This document shows, piece by piece, positions 1 to 4,495 of a stretch of DNA of 5,425 nucleotides. The position numbers and the translations under genes were made by a program. Source of the DNA: CAYLLT01 sp964591605 (GTDB lineage: Bacteria > Planctomycetota > Phycisphaerae > UBA1845 > PWPN01); assembly GCA_964591605.1 (NCBI GenBank), contig CAZQEN010000442.1, positions 1-5,425 of the forward strand. The letters are read 5' to 3'. A model generated the notes under the pieces. That model was not told where the DNA came from. It was given only the letters and a program-made list of their open reading frames with translations, and searched no databases. The first letter of the stretch is position 1. Each line of letters begins with the position of its first letter.

Positions 1-315
1 GGCGAGCTTCTCGTACTCGGCGACCGGAATGGCCGCGGTCTGCTGGATCCACTCGCCGATGCGTTTGTGGGTGACGCCGTTCCACTCGCCGGCGGGGATG
101 GCGTAGAGGCCCCAGTGGACGAACATGCCGAAGCGGGCCTCCCGCCACCAGGCCATGCGCGCGTCGCGCTCGGCGGGCGTCTCGCTGTGACGCGCCGAGG
201 CGGCGGGCTTCTTCTCCGCGCCGAGGGCCGTGCGGGCGAATGGCGAGTGGCCGAGCGTTCCGACGGCCATGAGGAATGCGACGATGGTGAGAGCCTGATG
301 CATTCGGTTTCGCAT
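1..315 (-). CDS. Alpha-L-fucosidase (GH29), N-terminal part, secreted; cut by left window edge
   Basis: Only the first 105 codons are in the window; the frame is open to the edge. GH29 enzymes hydrolyse terminal alpha-L-fucose from glycans by a retaining mechanism. Seen: residues 1-33 look like a Sec signal peptide (MRNR, then a hydrophobic stretch at about 8-22, then an ALGA-type cleavage site before EKK). Residues 52-80 carry the family's N-terminal signature, including WWREARFGMFVHWGLY, with His67-Trp68-Gly69 matching the fucose-binding HWG segment. GEWIQQ follows at 87-92. The catalytic nucleophile and acid/base lie in the missing part. The ATG at 315 has GGAG about 10 bases upstream; an in-frame ATG at 303 is a weaker alternative. 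The nearest upstream gene is the zinc-ribbon gene, 242 bp away on the same strand, so the fucosidase probably has its own promoter. The protein is probably exported to the periplasm or outside. The family call is confident; fine specificity cannot be judged. Confidence 0.92.
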   Translation of the reverse strand, partial: MRNRMHQALTIVAFLMAVGTLGHSPFARTALGAEKKPAASARHSETPAERDARMAWWREARFGMFVHWGLYAIPAGEWNGVTHKRIGEWIQQTAAIPVAEYEKLA

Positions 316-461
316 CGATGTACCACTCCTGTGAGAGTCGTTGAGATCCGGGCGAGCCGCGTCACGGCAGGCCGGCGCTTCGCGACCGCCGGCGCCGGGC
401 GTCCGGATTGCCCGCCGATCGGCGACGGCGACCCGGATGGCGAGCCCTTTCCGCGCCGGCC

Positions 462-490
462 TGTATCAGGTATGGGCGGGTTTTTGTCAA
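462..490 (-). promoter_or_regulatory. Candidate sigma70-type promoter for the fucosidase gene
   Basis: On the minus strand a perfect TTGACA (490-485) is followed after 17 bases by GATACA (467-462), a 3/6 match to the -10 consensus. Transcription would begin near 455 and leave a 5' leader of about 140 bases. That leader contains a possible hairpin (CCGGCGC at 372-378 with GCGCCGG at 392-398). The -35 is strong but the -10 is poor, so this is tentative. Confidence 0.35.
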
Positions 491-536
491 CCCATTTGGG
501 GCGATTTCAAGAACAGGAGCAGGGACGCACGCGCGG

Positions 537-555
537 CGGCCGTCGGGGACGGCCG
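537..555 (-). terminator. GC hairpin just past the zinc-ribbon gene stop; possible terminator
   Basis: CGGCCGTC (537-544) and GACGGCCG (548-555) form a perfect 8-bp stem with a 3-base loop. It starts three bases past the stop codon of the minus-strand zinc-ribbon gene. No run of T follows on the minus strand, so it is not a classical intrinsic terminator. It could act as an mRNA 3'-end stabiliser or a weak or Rho-assisted stop. Confidence 0.4.
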
Positions 556-557
556 GG

Positions 558-821
558 TCAGGTCACCTTGCGGAACTTTCCGCCACCCTCGTTGACCAGC
601 TTGGTGAAACCCTTCTGCTTGAGATTCTTGTCGCTCAGCATGGTTTTCGCGGACATGGTGGTGGACACGCTGCACAGGGAGATCAGCCGTTCGACCGGAT
701 GGCCGCAGTGCGGACAGACCGTGAGCGGTTCCTCGCGCATCGACTGCTGCACCTCGAAGCGGTCCCGGCAGTGGTCGCACGCCTGCGCGGGATCTGTGGC
801 ATGGTATTCGTACGTGGGCAT
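558..821 (-). CDS. FmdB-family zinc-ribbon protein
   Basis: An 87-residue protein with the FmdB/Zn-ribbon signature. It opens MPTYEYHA, then has a CDHC pair at residues 15-18 and a CPHC pair at 36-39. These four cysteines should bind one zinc. Known members are about 60-115 residues and are annotated as putative regulatory proteins; FmdB was named from a formamidase locus, and the molecular role is poorly defined. After the ribbon (to about residue 45) comes a basic, glycine-containing tail ending GGGKFRKVT, common in the family and likely disordered. The start at 821 is supported by AGGAGG 12 bases upstream, slightly long spacing, and by the conserved MPTYEY opening. It is a single gene in a cytoplasmic context, divergent from the lipoprotein hydrolase gene, with no partner that defines its job. 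A TATAAT lies about 43 bases upstream on the same strand. Confidence 0.92.
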   Translation of the reverse strand: MPTYEYHATDPAQACDHCRDRFEVQQSMREEPLTVCPHCGHPVERLISLCSVSTTMSAKTMLSDKNLKQKGFTKLVNEGGGKFRKVT

Positions 822-863
822 GGGTGCTGCGAACCTCCTCGTTTTCCTTGCCGTGCTTGCTCC

Positions 864-871
864 ATTATAAA
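864..871. promoter_or_regulatory. Shared AT-rich -10 island between divergent genes
   Basis: The sequence ATTATAAA sits between the zinc-ribbon gene (minus) and the hydrolase gene (plus). On the minus strand it reads a perfect TATAAT (869-864), about 43 bases before that gene's ATG. On the plus strand it reads TATAAA (866-871), 19 and 37 bases before the two candidate hydrolase starts. Neither direction has a convincing -35 box at 16-18 bp. The minus-strand reading is the better of the two. Confidence 0.45.
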
Positions 872-907
872 GAGGATCTCCCGCCCGGGATGGGGTTGAC
901 GGAACTC

Positions 908-1738
908 ATGATCTGCACTGGTTTTACATCACGCTTCGGCCGGGAGTCCGCCGCCGTCCTGCTGGCGGGAGTCCTGGGCGGCTGTTGCCAGCCCGAAATC
1001 CCCCGCGGGGAACAGTTGAGCAAAGGCTGCATCTTTATGCTGCCGGGGGTGGAAAGCGGCTCGTGGCAACTGGGCGGCCCGATCCGGGGGCTTCGCGAGG
1101 CGGGGATCGAGCAGGCGATCCGCGTCATCCCGTGGGGCGACCGGCCGTTCCGGGAGCTGAGCAACCTGGTCGATTACCCGGAGAATCGGCGGCGTGCCGC
1201 CCGGATCGCCGAGGGGATCGCGGCGTATGAGCGGGAGTATCCGGGCCGGCCGGCGACGCTCATCGGGTACAGCGGCGGGGCCGGGATTGCCGTCCTGGCG
1301 GCGGAGCGGCTGCCGGAGGGGGCCCGCCTGGACCGGCTGATCCTGCTCGCGGCGGCCCTGTCCCCCACGTACGATCTGGCGCCGGCTCGAAGCCGATGCA
1401 CCGGAGAGATCGTGAACTTCTACAGTGAGTGCGACTGGTTCATGCTCGGCCTGGGCACGCACCTGTTCGGAACGATCGACCGAAAGCGGACCACGGCGGC
1501 CGGCCGGCGCGGGTTTGACACCGCGCACGTGCCTGCGGGTGTGCGGCAGATCGGCTGGACTGCGGACTGGATGTGGCTGGGGAATGACGGCGGGCACGTC
1601 GGCTGGTTTGCCCCTGCCTGGTCGCGTGAGGTTCTGGCGCGATACATCCCGGCGGATGCTACGGGGGGTTCGGATGAACCCACGTCGCGTCACCCTTCTG
1701 CCAGATCTCCTTCTTCCAGATCGGCACGTCCTTCTTGA
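908..1738 (+). CDS. Predicted lipoprotein, alpha/beta-hydrolase fold (lipase/esterase-like)
   Basis: From ATG 908 this gives 276 residues. Residues 1-26 form a lipoprotein-type signal: basic residues Arg9 and Arg12, hydrophobic AAVLLAGVL, then a lipobox LGGC with Cys26. The body has a nucleophile elbow GYSGGAG (Ser122), preceded by the strand ATLI. A likely acid is Asp176 in YSECDWF, and a likely catalytic His230 lies in NDGGHVGWF, giving a Ser-Asp-His triad in the usual order. Substrate is unknown; lipase, esterase or acyltransferase activity is possible. The reading frame stays open upstream to ATG 824 and also has ATG 890. I prefer 908 because the signal peptide then has normal length and GACGGAA lies close upstream; 890 is a fair alternative. 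Position 824 would run through the divergent promoter island and is unlikely. The last 26 or so residues (Ser/Arg/Pro-rich) are antisense to the end of the MoaD-MoaE gene and look like a non-conserved tail. Confidence 0.83.
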   Translation: MICTGFTSRFGRESAAVLLAGVLGGCCQPEIPRGEQLSKGCIFMLPGVESGSWQLGGPIRGLREAGIEQAIRVIPWGDRPFRELSNLVDYPENRRRAARIAEGIAAYEREYPGRPATLIGYSGGAGIAVLAAERLPEGARLDRLILLAAALSPTYDLAPARSRCTGEIVNFYSECDWFMLGLGTHLFGTIDRKRTTAAGRRGFDTAHVPAGVRQIGWTADWMWLGNDGGHVGWFAPAWSREVLARYIPADATGGSDEPTSRHPSARSPSSRSARPS

Positions 1739-2342
1739 TGGTCTCGATGATCCAGCGGCAGGCGTCGAACGCCGCGGGCCGGTGCAGCGCTGAGACGACG
1801 ACGGCCAGGGAGCACTCGCCGATCTCCAGCCGGCCCAGACGATGGACGATGGCCGCGTCGTGGATCTCAAAGCGCCGTCGCGCCTCTTGGCGGATCCGTT
1901 GCAGGAGCCGCAGGGCCATGTCCTCGTAGGCTGAATACTCGAGGGCGACGAGCGGGTTCTCCGGCGGGCCTTCGCGGCGGACGATGCCCTCGAAGGTCAC
2001 GACGCCGCCGCAGGACGCGTCTTCGACCATGCGGTAGAGTCCGCGCACGACGATCACATCGCGGGTCAGGCGCACGAACGCCGTTGCCCCGCCCGCCACC
2101 GGGGGAATCACCGCGACTTCATCGCCCTCACGGAGCGGATGATCGGCCCCGGCGTATTCGCCGCCGACCGCGAACCGGACAAACCCCGCATTCGACCCCA
2201 GGCGCGGGTACTTCGCACTGAGCAGCTCGATCAAGGTGGCCAGCGTGGCCGGCGGCCGCAGGGCGTACTCGAGGGCCTCCTGCCCGGCCCAGTCAGCGGC
2301 AGGCCCGAACAATCGAACGTTCACATGGATCAGATTCGTCAT
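1659..2342 (-). CDS. moaD-moaE: Fused molybdopterin synthase, MoaD-MoaE (small plus large subunit)
   Basis: This 227-residue protein joins both subunits of molybdopterin synthase, which puts the dithiolene sulfurs into cyclic pyranopterin monophosphate to make molybdopterin in the cytoplasm. Residues 1-85 are a MoaD ubiquitin-like domain (LFGPAAD near the start, DEVAVIPPVAGG at the end) with the Gly84-Gly85 that normally forms the sulfur-carrying C-terminus. Residues about 88-227 are a complete MoaE domain: VVTFEGIVR (114-122), IVHRLGRLEIGE (165-176), His187-Arg188, and KKDVPIWKKE (203-212). Lys203 and Lys210 match the active-site lysines 119 and 126 of E. coli MoaE. The length nearly equals MoaD plus MoaE (81 + 150), so there is almost no linker. 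Mycobacterial MoaX has the same layout and needs cleavage after the Gly-Gly. The start at 2342 is 7 bases past the methyltransferase stop and has no clear ribosome site, suggesting translational coupling. It is the last gene of the operon and overlaps the convergent hydrolase gene by 80 bp. Confidence 0.95.
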   Translation of the reverse strand: MTNLIHVNVRLFGPAADWAGQEALEYALRPPATLATLIELLSAKYPRLGSNAGFVRFAVGGEYAGADHPLREGDEVAVIPPVAGGATAFVRLTRDVIVVRGLYRMVEDASCGGVVTFEGIVRREGPPENPLVALEYSAYEDMALRLLQRIRQEARRRFEIHDAAIVHRLGRLEIGECSLAVVVSALHRPAAFDACRWIIETIKKDVPIWKKEIWQKGDATWVHPNPP

Positions 2343-2349
2343 GGCAGCG

Positions 2350-2943
2350 TCACGAGATTCCAGCGCCTGATGGCCCGATCTTCACCGACATCTCCAGGCC
2401 ATTCCCCACTGTGACCAGCGTCGAGAAGAACCCGGGGTGCGCCCGCACCCACGGAACGAACTGCTCGCGGACCAGCTCGACGTTCAGGACATTATCGCTC
2501 AGGACAACCGCCCCCGGCGACAGTCTGGGGTAGATGATGTCGACGTAACGGCAGTAGTTGTCCTTGTCGGCATCGTTGAGGACGAAATCGAACGGACCCT
2601 CGAGTTCAGCGAGGATTCGGCCCGCGTCGCCCGTCCGGCAGGTCACACAGCCGGAGAGGCCGGCCTCCGAGAAGAAGTCGGCGGCGATGCGCGACTTGCG
2701 CTCCTCCCGGTCGATGGTCACCAGCGATCCGCCTCGGGCGGCGGCCGCCCCGGCGATCCAGAGGCCGCTGTGGCCGTAACTCGTCCCGATCTCCAGGCAT
2801 CGCCGCGCACCGGTGGCCAGAACCACCGCATGGACGAACTGAGCTGATTCCGGAGGCAGCGACATCGCGTCCTGCCTGTCCGCGATGAACGCCTGGCACC
2901 GCTCGATCGCCGCCCGCACGCGTGAATCCATGCCGCCTCCCAT
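2350..2943 (-). CDS. Family 3 O-methyltransferase (SAM-dependent, COMT/CCoAOMT-like)
   Basis: A 197-residue class I methyltransferase, close to the usual size of bacterial family 3 O-methyltransferases (about 200-220). Seen: the SAM-binding glycine motif LEIGTSYGHSG (50-60), an acidic strand end VTIDRE (75-80, Asp78) suited to the SAM ribose, and NDADKDNY (123-130). SDN (149-151) also matches the family. Asp124, Asp150 and Asn151 match the divalent-metal ligands used to position catechol-type hydroxyls, so a metal-dependent O-methylation is likely; the acceptor is unknown. The protein is cytoplasmic, with no signal or membrane segment. ATG 2943 has AGGA with 6-base spacing. An in-frame ATG at 2931 has GGGAGG four bases before it, so the first four residues (MGGG) are uncertain. 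The gene begins 9 bp after the dehydrogenase stop and ends 7 bp before MoaD-MoaE, a tight operon arrangement. No link between its activity and either neighbour is obvious. Confidence 0.91.
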   Translation of the reverse strand: MGGGMDSRVRAAIERCQAFIADRQDAMSLPPESAQFVHAVVLATGARRCLEIGTSYGHSGLWIAGAAAARGGSLVTIDREERKSRIAADFFSEAGLSGCVTCRTGDAGRILAELEGPFDFVLNDADKDNYCRYVDIIYPRLSPGAVVLSDNVLNVELVREQFVPWVRAHPGFFSTLVTVGNGLEMSVKIGPSGAGIS

Positions 2944-2952
2944 CGAAAGTCC

Positions 2953-4122
2953 TCACTGCGCCGGCGAGATTCGCAGAATCTTTCCGGGGTCCTTGGTCGC
3001 CGCGTAGAGCGTGCCATCCGGAGAGAACTCCAGGTCCGTGAGGCCGCCGCCGAGGTTCTCGACGAGCACTGCGGCCGCCGTCACCTGGGTGCGGGCCGAA
3101 TTGAGCGTGTAGCGGACGATCCGGCCCGTCTGGTACTCGGCCACCAGGAAAGAGTTCTCCGAAGCCGCCCCATACCGCTGGTTGGGCACGAACACAATGC
3201 CCGTGGGAACGACGATGCCGTCCGTCGACACGACCGGCTCGACGTAGGTGCCCGCCGAAATGTTCACGCTGCCGCTGCTGCACCCCTCGACCTCGGGCCA
3301 GCCGCCGTTGCTGCCGGCGGGCAGCCGGTTGATCTCATCGTGAAGATTCGTGCCGTTCTCGGTCGCGAAGATCGTGCCACTGAGGGGATCGAAGGCAAAA
3401 TCGAAACTGTTGCGCAGACCCAGGGCATAGGTGGCATTGCCGGCTCCGAATGGATTGTCAGCCGGAATGGTCCCGTCGTCGTTCAGCCGGAGGATCCGCC
3501 CCGGAATCGCGCTGACGTCCTGGGCGTTCGAGCGGACGGCCAGTTCCCCTTCGCTGACGTACAGCTTTCCATCGGGCCCGAAATGGATGTTCCCGCCGTT
3601 GTGGTTCGGGCCGGGCGTGGCGGGCAGCGTGAAGATCAGCGTCTCGCCGGAGCCGGCCACGTCTCCGCTCGCGGTGAATCGGACCACCCGGTTATCCACC
3701 ACCTGCGTGCCCAGCTGCGTGTCGGCCCCGGTGCTGGACCGGGTGTAGAAGGCATACACGAAGCCGTTGTTGGCAAAATCAGGATGGAGGGCGATGCCCA
3801 GCAGGCCGCGCTCACTGTTGAACACGACGGGGACATCGGCGAAGGGCTGGGCGAGCAGTTGACCGGCGGCCGAGATCACCCGGATCTGGCCGGTTTCCTT
3901 CTCGGTGTAGAAGAGGCGTCCGTCCGGCGCGAACGCCATGGCGACGGGGTCGGCCGCGTCGGAGACGACCTCCACCACATTCACGCTGACCCCCGCCGAC
4001 GGCTCCCCGCCGGTGAGCGAGAGCCCTTCACAACTGGTCGGCGTGCCCGGCCCGGTCTGGCAGTTGGCCCCCCCGATCAACAGCGGCAAAACGAGACCCC
4101 ACACGAAGAAACGTCTGAGCAT
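2953..4122 (-). CDS. PQQ-dependent sugar dehydrogenase family protein (glucose/sorbosone dehydrogenase-like), exported
   Basis: A 389-residue six-bladed beta-propeller of the soluble glucose dehydrogenase/YliI (Asd) type; members oxidise aldose sugars or related substrates with PQQ outside the cytoplasm. Blade-like repeats of the form SPDGTLY recur (APDGRLFYTEKE at 65-76, GPDGKLYVSEG, SPDGTLYAAT near the end). PNHNGG (172-177) places His174 at the position of the catalytic base (His144 of Acinetobacter GDH). GLRN (235-238) gives Arg237 at the conserved PQQ-contact Arg, and DEINRLPAGSNGGWP (262-276) is a family hallmark. The signal peptide is clear (MLRRFF, then hydrophobic to about residue 17). 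Cys21 follows GAN, which is a poor lipobox, so lipoprotein status is doubtful. ATG 4122 is preferred: GGAG precedes it with 7-base spacing, whereas the upstream TTG at 4134 overlaps that site. First gene of the three-gene operon. PQQ use is inferred from family; some homologs have unknown cofactors or substrates. Confidence 0.9.
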   Translation of the reverse strand: MLRRFFVWGLVLPLLIGGANCQTGPGTPTSCEGLSLTGGEPSAGVSVNVVEVVSDAADPVAMAFAPDGRLFYTEKETGQIRVISAAGQLLAQPFADVPVVFNSERGLLGIALHPDFANNGFVYAFYTRSSTGADTQLGTQVVDNRVVRFTASGDVAGSGETLIFTLPATPGPNHNGGNIHFGPDGKLYVSEGELAVRSNAQDVSAIPGRILRLNDDGTIPADNPFGAGNATYALGLRNSFDFAFDPLSGTIFATENGTNLHDEINRLPAGSNGGWPEVEGCSSGSVNISAGTYVEPVVSTDGIVVPTGIVFVPNQRYGAASENSFLVAEYQTGRIVRYTLNSARTQVTAAAVLVENLGGGLTDLEFSPDGTLYAATKDPGKILRISPAQ

Positions 4123-4146
4123 TGGACTCTCCAAAGGCCATGTTTG

Positions 4147-4170
4147 CGGTGCGAAGCGCCCATCGCACCG
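4147..4170. repeat. Perfect 8-bp inverted repeat in the dehydrogenase operon leader; possible operator or 5' hairpin
   Basis: CGGTGCGA (4147-4154) and TCGCACCG (4163-4170) are exact reverse complements separated by 8 bases. On the minus strand the repeat covers about +3 to +27 from the predicted start near 4173, downstream of the -10 box and ahead of the ribosome site. It could be a dimeric repressor operator overlapping the start of transcription, or a stabilising 5' mRNA hairpin. Confidence 0.5.
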
Positions 4171-4179
4171 GCCACGGTC

Positions 4180-4207
4180 ATTCTATGGCCCCCCAACCGT
4201 GTGACAA
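4180..4207 (-). promoter_or_regulatory. Sigma70-type promoter of the dehydrogenase-methyltransferase-MoaD-MoaE operon
   Basis: On the minus strand TTGTCA (4207-4202, 5/6 to TTGACA) is followed after 16 bases by TAGAAT (4185-4180, 5/6 to TATAAT). The predicted start near 4173 gives a leader of about 50 bases before ATG 4122. This is the best-matching promoter in the window, and it faces an operon whose three genes lack internal gaps large enough for another. Confidence 0.6.
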
Positions 4208-4247
4208 GCAAAGCTGTACGTCCCAAAGCCGGAGACGGCGGTTCGGC

Positions 4248-4253
4248 TATAAT
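4248..4253 (+). promoter_or_regulatory. TATAAT -10 box, candidate distal cysE promoter
   Basis: A perfect TATAAT lies 226 bp ahead of the cysE start. No good -35 is seen 16-18 bases upstream (AAAGCC at 17). Transcription would start around 4260, giving a leader of about 220 bases. A start at exactly 4260 would fall on the A of an ATG that opens the cysteine-rich frame ending at 4394. Confidence 0.35.
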
Positions 4254-4259
4254 GGCGGG

Positions 4260-4394
4260 ATGATCCAGCACGCCATGCCCATTGCGGCGCACCTGCCCCT
4301 CTCGCGAGTGAATCGGCCTGTGACGCACGTTCACCCTGGCCGGAGGCCGGTCAGATGTTGCGGCTGTACCCGCGGGGCGGGCTGTCGGGCGTAA
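4260..4394 (+). CDS. Candidate cysteine-rich leader peptide, frame A (44 aa), upstream of cysE
   Basis: A short open frame whose last dozen residues read RCCGCTRGAGCRA before TAA: four cysteine codons in ten (4356-4361, 4365-4367, 4383-4385). No homolog is recognised. From ATG 4260 it would be leaderless if the TATAAT at 4248 is its promoter. In-frame starts at ATG 4275, GTG 4308 and GTG 4320 are alternatives, and none has a strong ribosome site. A possible stem (GCGGG 4377-4381 with CCCGC 4395-4399) spans the last cysteine codon and the stop, which is where a ribosome stalled for lack of Cys-tRNA would change RNA folding. The frame stays open upstream to 4122 without obvious coding character, so chance openness in GC-rich DNA remains possible. 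It competes with the overlapping frame B; I cannot tell which, if either, is translated. Confidence 0.25.
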   Translation: MIQHAMPIAAHLPLSRVNRPVTHVHPGRRPVRCCGCTRGAGCRA

Positions 4395-4495
4395 CCCGCA
4401 CCGTTCCCACTTGCTGTATGCCCGTGCGACCTCATGCGACAATGAATACCGAGGCCCCTTGCCTCCGGAGATCCATCCATGGCCAGGAAGTTTGA
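4355..4495 (+). CDS. Candidate leader ORF, frame B (46 aa), overlapping the cysE start
   Basis: ATG 4355 is preceded by GGAGG (4342-4346) at 8-base spacing, the best ribosome site in this intergenic region. The frame reads MLRLYPRGGLSGVTRTVPTC then Cys21, with a tandem Cys20-Cys21 pair (TGC TGT, 4412-4417) and Cys36. It ends at TGA 4493-4495, 17 bases inside cysE in another frame. Translation through this frame would carry ribosomes over the cysE ribosome site, so it could couple, mask or time cysE initiation. No homology is recognised. A cysteine pair in a 46-residue peptide ahead of a cysteine-synthesis gene recalls amino-acid leader peptides, but two or three cysteines could be chance. Confidence 0.3.
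   Translation: MLRLYPRGGLSGVTRTVPTCCMPVRPHATMNTEAPCLRRSIHGQEV
4451..4470 (+). promoter_or_regulatory. cysE ribosome-binding site with abutting hairpin
   Basis: GGAG (4467-4470) lies 8 bases before the cysE ATG and fixes that start. Immediately upstream GAGGC (4451-4455) can pair with GCCTC (4461-4465) across a 5-base loop. The bases CTCCGGAG (4463-4470) are also self-complementary. The site thus sits in a segment with competing pairings that could limit or permit ribosome access. Confidence 0.5.

Larger units (their letters stand above)
4123..4478. other. 356-bp divergent intergenic region between the dehydrogenase operon and cysE
   Basis: No long gene is convincing here. The left third holds the dehydrogenase operon promoter and an inverted repeat on the minus strand. 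The remainder reads toward cysE: a TATAAT (4248-4253), two short overlapping frames rich in cysteine codons, several GC stems, and a 5-bp hairpin abutting the cysE ribosome site. I looked for a tRNA or a known riboswitch consensus by eye and recognised none. Confidence 0.7.

Noticed and set aside
459..485. Plus-strand intrinsic terminator ending in TTTTT at 481-485
   Set aside because: The only hairpin ahead of the T-run is CCTG-TAT-CAGG, a 4-bp stem well separated from it, and no plus-strand gene ends nearby. The same bases better fit the minus-strand TTGACA.
67..870. A 267-codon plus-strand frame across the fucosidase and zinc-ribbon genes
   Set aside because: It lies antisense to the GH29 signature and the four-cysteine zinc ribbon, crosses an intergenic region, and shows no family features of its own.
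824..907. Upstream extension of the hydrolase to ATG 824
   Set aside because: The extra 28 residues would precede a normal lipoprotein signal peptide, and the segment contains the divergent promoter island and the ribosome site of the opposite gene.
929..1870. A 313-codon minus-strand frame over the hydrolase gene
   Set aside because: It is Arg/Pro/Ser-rich without motifs and covers both the hydrolase (lipobox and Ser-Asp-His triad) and the MoaE coding sequence in the wrong frame.
3340..4263. A 307-codon plus-strand frame opposite the sugar dehydrogenase
   Set aside because: It is the antisense shadow of conserved beta-propeller blades; no ribosome site or recognisable domain.
4254..4478. 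A known riboswitch, T-box, tRNA or small structured RNA ahead of cysE
   Set aside because: I looked by eye for a T-loop GTTCRA-type tRNA signature, an SRP-type GGAAGGAAGC loop and familiar riboswitch core strings and found none. A covariance-model search would be decisive.
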